From contig JAUVWD010000037.1 in NCBI GenBank assembly GCA_030604285.1, forward strand, positions 1-7,129: a stretch of 7,129 nucleotides of DNA, given 5' to 3'. A program made the position numbers and the translations under genes. This document shows positions 1 to 6,336 of this stretch, piece after piece (position 1 is the first letter of the stretch; the number at the start of each line of letters is the position of its first letter). Source of the DNA: Chloroflexota bacterium. Lineage in GTDB: Bacteria > Chloroflexota > Dehalococcoidia > GIF9 > AB-539-J10. The notes below the pieces were generated by a model. The model did not search any database. It saw only the letters and a list, made by a program, of their open reading frames with translations, and was not told the DNA's origin.

Positions 1-213
1 ATCGCGCACCGAAAGATAAATCCCAATCGGGTGCCCATACCAAATGAGGAGCCTTCAGCAAGAAGTAGGAATTCTGGTGAAGTGCCCCTGGGCTGTACTG
101 AAGAACAGGCTGTCAGCGTCGAATACTTCACCCTGGGTGAGACCTTGCCCAATCACCCAGGCCGAGATCTCACTCTCAACCGTTTCCATTTTGGGCCTTT
201 TTCCTTAACCTAG
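1..213 (+). pseudogene. Remnant of the 5' end of an nfnB/gltA-like gene (copy 1)
   Basis: The frame is open from the window edge to a TAG at 211-213, so any true start lies upstream of the window. Bases 13-114 align without gaps to 2781-2882, codons 6-39 of the intact nfnB. I count 81 of 102 bases and 24 of 34 residues identical, including NRVPIP, EEQAV and the EV-LG core. After the EEQAV stretch similarity stops abruptly. The next codons do not encode the Cys-rich segment that follows in every intact member, and nothing later matches NfnB. Of the differing codons, 10 change the amino acid and 7 are silent, which suggests weak constraint. I read this as the surviving start of a deleted or rearranged nfnB paralogue. 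A short functional peptide is less likely but not excluded. Confidence 0.6.
132..161 (+). other. Perfect 9-bp hairpin after the copy-1 remnant
   Basis: CCTGGGTGA (132-140) and TCACCCAGG (153-161) are exact reverse complements with a 12-base loop. No T-run follows directly; the nearest T-rich stretch (about 183-206) begins some 20 bases later. It could be a weak or factor-dependent terminator, or an accident of the rearranged sequence. Confidence 0.4.
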
Positions 214-228
214 TGTAACATATAGGGC

Positions 229-256
229 TTGAAAATCTAATTCATTATGTGATAAT
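229..256 (+). promoter_or_regulatory. Putative sigma-70-type promoter for the mvhD-like/nfn operon
   Basis: TTGAAA (229-234) and GATAAT (251-256) are separated by 16 bases. Each box matches its consensus at 5 of 6 positions. TG at 248-249 adds an extended -10 element. Transcription would begin near 263 and give a leader of about 110 bases before the TTG start at 374. It is the best promoter-like sequence upstream of the operon. Confidence 0.5.
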
Positions 257-269
257 CTGGCATGCAGCT

Positions 270-377
270 ATGAGTTGTTGGAAACTTCTCCCGCTAACGG
301 AGCTGCCAACAGGATCGGAAAGGGAGGGTGAGGTGTTGGTGCAGTCAAGAATGTTCTGCGAGAGGTACAGAAATTGA
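270..377 (+). CDS. Possible 35-codon leader ORF, unrecognised
   Basis: ATG at 270 opens a 35-residue frame that ends at TGA 375-377, overlapping the TTG start of the next gene by three bases within a TTGA. Such overlaps are typical of translational coupling. ATG 270 has no convincing ribosome-binding site. A strong one at 322-328 instead fits the in-frame GTG at 339, which would give only 12 residues. The product resembles no family I know. It may be a real coupling peptide, or it may mark a small indel at the true 5' end of the downstream gene. Confidence 0.2.
   Translation: MSCWKLLPLTELPTGSEREGEVLVQSRMFCERYRN
276..311 (+). other. Imperfect leader hairpin
   Basis: TGTTGG (276-281) pairs with CCAACA (306-311), and CTCC (288-291) pairs with GGAG (299-302) inside it, with an internal loop between. 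CTCCC at 288-292 can alternatively pair with GGGAG at 322-326, which is part of the strong Shine-Dalgarno-like sequence. A switchable leader is conceivable, but the stems are short and no energy was computed. Confidence 0.25.
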
Positions 378-1591
378 TACAAGAAGCAGTCGCGATAAAG
401 CTCAACGAGGATTACTGCAGCAAATGTAACCTATGTTGTACCGTGTGCCCTTTTGAAGCTATATCATTTGACGCAAATGCGGGCAAGACTGAGATAGATG
501 CAGAAAAGTGCCAGCTTTGTGGAATATGTGCTAGCACCTGCCCCTCATTGGCGATAGAACTAGCTTATTACGATGAAAAGGCATTGATCAACCACGTTAG
601 AGAACAGACGGAGGCTTTCGGAACCAGAACTCTAGTGGTCATGTGCCGTGGAAGCAGTCCACCGTCGGGGGAAATACTGGATGTACTGAAAGAACAGAAC
701 GTCAAGGAGTTTATCCCTGTTCGCGTGCCATGTGTAGGCCGACTTTCACCGGGATCGTTTTACTTGAAGGCATTATCCATCGGTATAAATAAGATCATAG
801 CGATTCAATGTGACCAGAACTCTTGCCGGTATAAAAGAGGCAGCGAGATCAACATGCGCAGGGTTCAGTTATTGAGAACTCTGCTTGGGCAACTTGGCCA
901 TAAGGGAGAGGCACTAACGATAATTGAAAATCCCTTGAAGGCAGTATATGCTACTGAGAAATGTGTTGGTTGCGACAAATGCGAATTCATATGCCCTTAT
1001 AGTGCGATTGAGGCTCAGCCATTCGCCACACCCGAGGTAAATCTCGAGGCCTGCAAAGGCTGTGGCGCCTGTGCCATTGTCTGTCCACATATAGCTATTC
1101 AACTCCAGGGCTTTGAGTATGAGCCCTCATCTCAGGCGATTCAAGAATACGGAGTTGAAGCGAGAAAACTAAAGGCTAGAGGCGCTTCGCCGATTGTGCT
1201 TGTTTTCTGCTGCCAATGGGCTGAGTTTCCTACCTTAGACTATATTAAGAATGGCTTTATCAGACAAAATGTTATTGTTGCTCAAATTCCGTGTTTCAAT
1301 GCATTAGATCCGGTTCACGTCCTAGAGGCCCTTCTTTCAGGTTTTGACGGGGTTTTGGCAGTTGTTTGTCGAGATGAAGATTGTAAGCTTAGCGAAGGAA
1401 GGGGAATGGCGGAAGACAACCTTTTAGCCCTGGAAAGAACATTGGAGAGGCTAAACCTCAGGGAGAGATTCGAGGTTTTTAAGACCTCACCAAGATACAT
1501 GGGTAGCTTCGATGCAAAATTGGATTCTTTCATTCTACAGATGTCCTCGCTTTCAGGTTCAAATCAATTATGGATGAGCATCGATGAATAA
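374..1591 (+). CDS. Tandem ferredoxin/MvhD-like iron-sulfur protein
   Basis: The 405-residue, predicted cytosolic protein has a unit repeated twice. [4Fe-4S] motifs (CxxCxxCxxxCP) sit at C15-C18-C21-C25 and C46-C49-C52-C56. A FrhD/MvhD-like domain follows at about 85-175, with cysteines C91, C120, C146 and C151 and a CVGR motif. A second ferredoxin pair lies at C197-C200-C203-C207 and C227-C230-C233-C237, then a second MvhD-like domain at about 272-375 with C279/C280, C307, C332 and C337. Known MvhD proteins pass electrons between a hydrogenase (or other donor) and HdrA. Classical MvhD is a small single-domain protein, so the doubled, ferredoxin-fused form is notable. The TTG start is chosen because GAGAGG lies 8 bases upstream and the same frame has a stop at 329-331 with no ATG or GTG between. 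The 3' end overlaps nfnA by 8 bases, implying coupled translation. A role as electron conduit for the Nfn pair is inference. No HdrA or hydrogenase gene is visible. Confidence 0.85.
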   Translation: MIQEAVAIKLNEDYCSKCNLCCTVCPFEAISFDANAGKTEIDAEKCQLCGICASTCPSLAIELAYYDEKALINHVREQTEAFGTRTLVVMCRGSSPPSGEILDVLKEQNVKEFIPVRVPCVGRLSPGSFYLKALSIGINKIIAIQCDQNSCRYKRGSEINMRRVQLLRTLLGQLGHKGEALTIIENPLKAVYATEKCVGCDKCEFICPYSAIEAQPFATPEVNLEACKGCGACAIVCPHIAIQLQGFEYEPSSQAIQEYGVEARKLKARGASPIVLVFCCQWAEFPTLDYIKNGFIRQNVIVAQIPCFNALDPVHVLEALLSGFDGVLAVVCRDEDCKLSEGRGMAEDNLLALERTLERLNLRERFEVFKTSPRYMGSFDAKLDSFILQMSSLSGSNQLWMSIDE

Positions 1592-2411
1592 GATTTTGGT
1601 CAAAAAGGAGCTTGCTGCAAAAATAAAGCTTTTTGACATCCATGCCCCAGAAATCGCAGCAAAGACAAAACCAGGGCATTTTGTGGTGTTACGCATAAGC
1701 GAAAGGGGTGAAAGATTCCCACTGACAATTGCAGGTGCTGATACATCCGAGGGAACCATAAGATTGGTTTTTAATGAGGTGGGTAAGAGCACAAGAGAGC
1801 TGGGATGTTTCTCCGAAGGTGATGAGATCCTGGACGTAGTTGGTCCTCTGGGAAACCCTTGTGAGATCGATAGTTTTGGGAACGTCCTGTGCATAGGTGG
1901 AGGAGTATTTGCTGCCCCCCTTCACTTTGTAGCTTCAGCTTTGCACAGAATTGGAAACAACGTTATCACCGTGATTGGCGCAAGGATCAGTGACTTGTTA
2001 ATCTTCGAAGATGAGCTAGAATCTGTAAGTGACGAGTTTCATATCAGCACGGACGATGGTTCAAAGGGTCACAAAGGGCTTACATTCGTAAAAGAGATTT
2101 TAGACCAGAACAGTATAGGTCGAGCTATTGCCATGGGGCCGGTAGCCATGTTGAAGGCTGTTTCTGAAATCACCAAGCCCTATGGCATAAAGACTATGGT
2201 AACATTAACACCGCTAATGGTTGATGCAACAGGCATGTGTGGCTGTTGTCGAGTATCAGTGGGCGGTGAAACGAAATTTGCTTGCGTGGATGGTCCTGAA
2301 TTTGATGGCCATCAGGTTGATTGGGAGCTCTTGACCTCACGGATGCGCACATACCTGACCGACGAAAGAACGGCTTCGCTTTTCTATGAAAGGTTGGGAA
2401 GGGGAGACTAG
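1584..2411 (+). CDS. nfnA: NfnA-like small subunit (ferredoxin:NADP+ oxidoreductase alpha / SudB type)
   Basis: At 275 residues this is close to the usual NfnA length. It has a ferredoxin-reductase fold: a flavin-binding barrel with R44-F-P-L-T-I at residues 44-49, then an NAD-binding domain with GGG at 105-107 and a G185-P-V-A-M-L segment. The C-terminal segment D214-x4-C219-x2-C222-x11-C234 has the spacing of the unusual Asp/Cys-ligated [2Fe-2S] cluster known from Thermotoga NfnA, followed by the family's VDGPEFDGH signature. In the known enzyme this subunit handles NAD(H) and receives one of the two bifurcated electrons from NfnB. A dihydroorotate dehydrogenase electron-transfer subunit (PyrK) is the main alternative, but no pyrD is present and an nfnB follows. 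ATG 1584 overlaps the upstream gene by 8 bases, with only a weak GGATGAG ahead, which fits translational coupling. Confidence 0.88.
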   Translation: MNKILVKKELAAKIKLFDIHAPEIAAKTKPGHFVVLRISERGERFPLTIAGADTSEGTIRLVFNEVGKSTRELGCFSEGDEILDVVGPLGNPCEIDSFGNVLCIGGGVFAAPLHFVASALHRIGNNVITVIGARISDLLIFEDELESVSDEFHISTDDGSKGHKGLTFVKEILDQNSIGRAIAMGPVAMLKAVSEITKPYGIKTMVTLTPLMVDATGMCGCCRVSVGGETKFACVDGPEFDGHQVDWELLTSRMRTYLTDERTASLFYERLGRGD

Positions 2412-2467
2412 GAGCGGGAGTGGCTTAACCTCTTAAGGTAGCGAGATTCGGCTAAAGGAGCGGGGTC

Positions 2468-2747
2468 ATGCCAGACAGAATGAACTTGAATCGGGTGGCT
2501 ATACGAGGGCAGGATCCTTTGGTAAGAACGGGGAATCTTTACCGAAGTGGCTCCAGGACTCGAGAAAAACAAACCAATTTCAAACATGGAAGCCAGCGGC
2601 AAAGCTTTTCTCTTCTGGCACGATAGGACAAAAGAGGTGGGTGAAGAAGTCAATCGGCGTCTCGCCATTAATCGGCGGCGGCCTCGTCCTACCAAGCACG
2701 CAAGGTCATTGAATTTGGGCCACTGTGAGAATCAGCACGGGTTATGA
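2468..2747 (+). pseudogene. Frameshifted remnant of the 5' end of an nfnB-like gene (copy 2)
   Basis: ATG 2468 follows a good AAGGAG (2455-2460). The first 23 codons read like an NfnB N-terminus: 43 of 60 bases at 2477-2536 match 2781-2840 of the intact gene. An extra C at 2537 then shifts the frame, so the original frame stops at 2624-2626, while the shifted frame continues the homology (FTEVAPG against FNEVALG). That frame stays open to 2747. Residues encoded at 2643-2681 resemble the first cluster segment (EEVNRRLAIN against EEANRCIECK), but both cysteines are replaced by Arg and Ile. About 23 codons seem inserted between the two matching blocks. It lies between nfnA and the intact nfnB and looks like a decayed tandem duplicate. 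The 5' part is convincing; the second block is weaker. Confidence 0.55.
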
Positions 2748-2765
2748 AATCATAGGAGATAGACA

Positions 2766-4172
2766 ATGGCTGAAAAGAAAAAGATAAATCTAAATCGGGT
2801 ACCTATACCAAAGCAGGAGCCTTCGGTAAGAAGTAAGAATTTTAACGAAGTAGCCCTGGGCTATAGCGAAGAGCAAGCTGTTGAAGAAGCAAATCGCTGC
2901 ATTGAATGTAAGAAGCTTGGCTGTAAGGAAGGCTGTCCCGTCAACGTAGATATCCCTGAGTTTATAGTTGCCGTTCGTGACGGGGACATGCCCGAGGCAG
3001 TAAGGATATTCAAGAGCAAAAACAGCCTCCCCGGCATTTGTGGAAGGGTTTGCCCTCAGGAAACGCAGTGCGAGATGACCTGTAATTTAGCCAAGAAAGG
3101 CGCTCCTATCGCTATTGGCCGTTTGGAACGCTATGTAGCTGACTGGGAGCGAGCTCACCCCGAAGCCGCTGAAAAGCAGAAGGAGAAGCCAATACCCAAC
3201 GGAAAGAAGATAGCCGTAATTGGCTCGGGACCAGCGGGTTTAACCTGTGCTGCTGACCTGGCCAAGCTGGGATATGAAGTTACCATTTTCGAGGCGCTCC
3301 ACGCACGTGGTGGTGTGCTAATGTACGGAATTCCCGAATTCAGAATGCCCAAAGCTATTGTTCAAGGTGAGGTTGATTATGTGAAGTCACTCGGTGTGGA
3401 AATCAAGCTTGACTGGGTGATAGGTAGAATAGCCACCGTGGATGAACTTCTGGGAAATGGCTATGATGCTACTTTCCTGGCCCCTGGCGCCGGGGCACCA
3501 ATGTTTTTGAATATCCCAGGAGAGAACCTGAGTGGAATTTATTCAGCCAATGAATTCCTCACTCGAACAAATTTGATGAAGGCTTATCTCTTCCCTAAAT
3601 ATGATACCCCGCTTAAAGTAGGCAAACGGGTGGCAGTCTTCGGTGGAGGAAATGTAGCCATGGACGCCTCCAGATGTGCCCTGAGGCTTGGAGCTGAAGA
3701 AGTCTACATTATTTATCGACGTTCCATAGTGGAGATGCCCGCCAGGCTTGAAGAAAGAGAGAATGCTGAGGAGGAGGGAGTTATTTTCAAGCTTCTGACC
3801 AATCCCAGCAGGTTCATCGGCGATGAGCAAGGCAAAGTCAAAGCGGTGGAATTGTATGAAATGGAGCTTGGTGAGCCTGATGAAAGTGGGCGGAGGAGAC
3901 CAATTCAAAAGCCGGGAAGTGAATTCATAATGGAGGTCGATACAGCAATCCCCGCTCTCGGCACGAGACCTAACCCAATCATTCCCTCAACAACTAAAGG
4001 ACTCGCAGTCACCAAGTGGGGCACAATACAAACTGATGAGGCCTCAGGCAGAATTAGCAGGGACAGAATCTGGTGTGGTGGCGACATGGCCACAGGAGCA
4101 GCCACAGTCATCAGCGCCATGGGAGCAGGCAAACGGGCAGCCGCCGACATTGATGCTTACTTGAGGGGTTAA
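2766..4172 (+). CDS. nfnB: NfnB-like large subunit (NADPH-dependent glutamate synthase small-chain family)
   Basis: The 468 residues match the family's usual length. The N-terminal iron-sulfur domain has C45-x2-C48-x4-C53-x3-C57-P and C92-x3-C96-x5-C102-x3-C106. A first dinucleotide-binding fold for FAD follows at G153-S-G-P-A-G158. A second, NADP-type fold at G293-G-G-N296 is followed by Y317-R-R-S320, typical for the 2'-phosphate. The C-terminal FAD motif GGDMATGA begins at 438. In NfnAB this subunit binds NADP(H), carries the bifurcating FAD and passes electrons to ferredoxin and NfnA. The protein alone could be called GltA/GltD, but no large glutamate synthase subunit is present and nfnA lies upstream, so Nfn is favoured. 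SudA (sulfide dehydrogenase) is a close alternative. The start has AGGAGA (2754-2759) at good spacing. It is probably in the same operon as nfnA despite a 354-base gap filled by the copy-2 remnant. Confidence 0.88.
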   Translation: MAEKKKINLNRVPIPKQEPSVRSKNFNEVALGYSEEQAVEEANRCIECKKLGCKEGCPVNVDIPEFIVAVRDGDMPEAVRIFKSKNSLPGICGRVCPQETQCEMTCNLAKKGAPIAIGRLERYVADWERAHPEAAEKQKEKPIPNGKKIAVIGSGPAGLTCAADLAKLGYEVTIFEALHARGGVLMYGIPEFRMPKAIVQGEVDYVKSLGVEIKLDWVIGRIATVDELLGNGYDATFLAPGAGAPMFLNIPGENLSGIYSANEFLTRTNLMKAYLFPKYDTPLKVGKRVAVFGGGNVAMDASRCALRLGAEEVYIIYRRSIVEMPARLEERENAEEEGVIFKLLTNPSRFIGDEQGKVKAVELYEMELGEPDESGRRRPIQKPGSEFIMEVDTAIPALGTRPNPIIPSTTKGLAVTKWGTIQTDEASGRISRDRIWCGGDMATGAATVISAMGAGKRAAADIDAYLRG

Positions 4173-4184
4173 GTGGGGAAAACC

Positions 4185-4214
4185 TTGACTCTTGGGAGCA
4201 AATTCTTCTAAGAT
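4185..4214 (+). promoter_or_regulatory. Possible promoter for the ThDP enzyme gene
   Basis: TTGACT (4185-4190, 5 of 6 to consensus) is followed after 18 bases by TAAGAT (4209-4214, 4 of 6). It starts 12 bases after the nfnB stop and would leave a leader of roughly 65-70 bases. Read-through from nfnB is equally possible, as no clear terminator intervenes. Confidence 0.35.
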
Positions 4215-4240
4215 AGTAGTTGGATTAGAAAGGTAAAACT

Positions 4241-4256
4241 GGCTGGCTTGTCAGCC
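4241..4256 (+). other. Small hairpin in the leader of the ThDP enzyme gene
   Basis: GGCTG (4241-4245) and CAGCC (4252-4256) form a 5-bp stem with a 6-base loop about 30 bases before the start codon. It is short and may be chance. There is no T-run, so it is not a terminator. Confidence 0.2.
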
Positions 4257-4288
4257 TAGAACAAAAGAATAAACTTAAGGAGGTAGAA

Positions 4289-6202
4289 ATGGGAGGACCA
4301 GAAGAACCAGAGATAAGCTTGCGTGAGTATAGATATCGGACTCATGGCGGGCAAGTAGTCGGGGAGATACTTAAGGAGCACGGAGTAGAGTATGCTTTTG
4401 GCATCCCTGCAACTTATGTATGGGGGCTCGAGACTGGATTTCATGACCACGGGATAAGACGGATTCATATGCGTCAACAGCAAGGGGCAGCCTATGCCGC
4501 TGATGCCTATGCCAGGTGCACTCGCTCCCCCGGTATCTGCTTCGGCAGTGGCAGCATAGGGGTAATGGATTCCTTAAGCGGCATAAATCAGGCCTGGCTG
4601 GCCCGCGCTCCCGTTATCGGTCTTTTCGGAATGCATGAGTGGGATCAAAGTCATCGGGGTGCTTTCCAAGAGGCATATCCCAGTAGCATATGCAACACGA
4701 TGACCAAATGGAGCGTGGATATTGATGATAAGAGCATAGTTCCTTTCTACTTACGCCGGGCCTTAAGAGACTGCATGGCGTATCCCCCGGGCTTGATAGT
4801 GATGGGCTTGACTATGCGCGCTTTAGGAGGCTTGGACAGAGAGAAGCTAATAGGGAATGTACCCCAAGAACTAACGGCATCGCCTTCACGGGCTCAAGGT
4901 GATCCCGCGGCGGTGGAGAGGGCATTTGATTTGCTTCTCAACGCAGAGAGGCCCGTAATAGTAGCTGGGGAAGGAGTCTATTGGGCGGATGCTGGTGCCG
5001 AGCTTCAGGAGCTTGCGGAATTGCTTAGTATCCCCGTCAACATGAGGAGGGGAGCCAGAGGAGCTATGCCTGAGGATCACCCTCTGGCCGTTGGTGGAGC
5101 ATATAGGGCGGACTTTTGGGCTGATGCTGACGTTATTCTGATAATCGGGCTCAAGTTGGGAGCCGTTGAGCGTACGGGCAGACCTCCTGCCTGGCCTTCA
5201 GAGGCGAAGCGAATCGTGGTGGACGAATCAGCTACAGATGGTTGGGCTCCCTTACCTACCGAAGAGTTTATCATCGGCAATTCCAAATTGGTACTAAGGC
5301 AGATGGTAAATCATGCTCGCGATACCGCGAAGGAGGCGCCACAGAGGTCAGCCTGGCTAGAGCACTTGAATATTTGCCGTCAAGAATACGAAGATGGACT
5401 GAGCCAGGATGAGGCGGATTATGAGAATAGTGTGCCTATACATCCTTGGATTCTCGCTCGGGAAATAGCTGACTTTCTCGATGCCGATGCCACCATCGTT
5501 CTTGATTCTTTCCTTGGCACTACCTTCATTACTGATAAGATTAAAGCCAAGTTCGATGGGCAGATACTGGATTCCGGCGATGCCGGCAGCATTGGACACG
5601 GGATAGGGATGGGAATTGGTGCTCAGTTGGCAAGGCCGGGCAAGGAGGTGTTCGTTCTCACCAGCGATGCTAGTATAGGTATGCAAGGTGGTGACCTGGA
5701 AACGGCGCTGAGATACAGGTTGCCCATAGTCTACCTGGTTTGCAACACCGATAGCTTCTTCGGAGGAGTAAGCGCCTGGTTCCAAGGGCAGGTGGATTCC
5801 TGGGATATGTTGCCTGATGTTCGCTACGACAAGATGTACGAGGCGATAGGTTGCCACAGCGAGTATGTGACCAAGCCAGATGAGATCCGTCCTGCTTTGT
5901 ATCGTGCTTTCAATTCGGGCAAGGTAGCGGTAGTCAACGCTGCTGTAGATAGCAGGGTCATCCATCCTTGGTTTGAGTCGGTCAGCATAAGGCGCGGGGT
6001 CGTAGCCCATCAGTTAGATGTTAATAGCATACCAGAGCCATTCAGGACTTATCTCTGGGAAGGGCGCACCCCTGAGGTAGAGAAGGAACTGGAGCGCATC
6101 GGCGTGCCTCGTAGTAAGACCCGAAAGAGGGTGCTTGCTTATGACGTCACCCCATGCTGGCAGCGTGACAAGCAGCCCGCTAAGAGCGGCTCGGACATTT
6201 GA
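4289..6202 (+). CDS. ThDP-dependent enzyme, oxalyl-CoA decarboxylase/2-hydroxyacyl-CoA lyase-like, atypical active site
   Basis: The 637-residue protein has the three-domain layout of the acetolactate synthase superfamily. The N-terminal pyrimidine-binding domain (about 18-185) has GAAYAAD-YAR and a GAFQE motif at 124-128. The central domain is at about 205-345, and the C-terminal diphosphate-binding domain at about 385-560. The tail of that domain (RYDKMYEAIG, then YVTKPDEI) resembles oxalyl-CoA decarboxylases and 2-hydroxyacyl-CoA lyases more than acetolactate synthases; this is from memory of the families. The activating Glu of the usual RHEQG is Gln64 here (RQQQG). The GDGS...NN motif reads S459-D-A-S462 with N486-T487, at canonical spacing. 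About 75-80 residues extend past the usual C-terminus. AAGGAGG (4277-4283) fixes the ATG. The substrate is unknown. It could act on a small 2-hydroxyacyl or 2-oxoacyl compound, or be catalytically altered. Confidence 0.8.
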   Translation: MGGPEEPEISLREYRYRTHGGQVVGEILKEHGVEYAFGIPATYVWGLETGFHDHGIRRIHMRQQQGAAYAADAYARCTRSPGICFGSGSIGVMDSLSGINQAWLARAPVIGLFGMHEWDQSHRGAFQEAYPSSICNTMTKWSVDIDDKSIVPFYLRRALRDCMAYPPGLIVMGLTMRALGGLDREKLIGNVPQELTASPSRAQGDPAAVERAFDLLLNAERPVIVAGEGVYWADAGAELQELAELLSIPVNMRRGARGAMPEDHPLAVGGAYRADFWADADVILIIGLKLGAVERTGRPPAWPSEAKRIVVDESATDGWAPLPTEEFIIGNSKLVLRQMVNHARDTAKEAPQRSAWLEHLNICRQEYEDGLSQDEADYENSVPIHPWILAREIADFLDADATIVLDSFLGTTFITDKIKAKFDGQILDSGDAGSIGHGIGMGIGAQLARPGKEVFVLTSDASIGMQGGDLETALRYRLPIVYLVCNTDSFFGGVSAWFQGQVDSWDMLPDVRYDKMYEAIGCHSEYVTKPDEIRPALYRAFNSGKVAVVNAAVDSRVIHPWFESVSIRRGVVAHQLDVNSIPEPFRTYLWEGRTPEVEKELERIGVPRSKTRKRVLAYDVTPCWQRDKQPAKSGSDI

Positions 6203-6238
6203 AATAGATACTGATTCAGCAAGACAAGAGGTAGATAT

Positions 6239-6268
6239 TGAAGGGAGAGCCACATGGCTCTCCCTTCA
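6239..6268. terminator. Perfect 13-bp stem-loop between convergent genes
   Basis: TGAAGGGAGAGCC (6239-6251) pairs exactly with GGCTCTCCCTTCA (6256-6268) around an ACAT loop. It lies 36 bases after the ThDP gene and 68 bases beyond the end of the reverse permease gene, so it can serve both. The T-tract is poor on both sides (CTTTGAC on the plus strand), so termination may be partial or factor-assisted. Confidence 0.65.
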
Positions 6269-6336
6269 CTTTGACTAGTAACCATTGCACGAACATAGGC
6301 ATGTCCCATTTCATGCGTATCGCCGAATACCATAGC

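Noticed and set aside
2226..2252. Extra cysteine in the NfnA cluster motif (C219-G-C221-C222)
   Set aside because: CGAC and CGCC both occur in this family, and the Asp/Cys ligand spacing is intact; not unusual.
2432..2450. Short stretch resembling a conserved 23S rRNA sequence (TAAGGTAGCGA core)
   Set aside because: About 16 of 18 bases match, but the similarity does not extend on either side, and a match this short to some part of a 23S gene is expected by chance.
2408..2695. 95-codon reverse frame in the nfnA-nfnB gap
   Set aside because: It runs antisense to the nfnB remnant, the product is low-complexity and basic, and no ribosome-binding site was seen.
2852..2864. Near-palindrome TAGCCCTGGGCTA inside nfnB
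   Set aside because: Short, within coding sequence and not preserved in copies 1 and 2; likely chance.
2766..4172. Reading the large subunit as a true glutamate synthase subunit
   Set aside because: No large glutamate synthase gene is present and an NfnA-like gene lies just upstream, so the Nfn assignment is better supported.
5357..6010. 217-codon open frame on the reverse strand inside the ThDP gene
   Set aside because: It lies wholly opposite a well-supported gene and its product shows no recognisable domain; a shadow frame.
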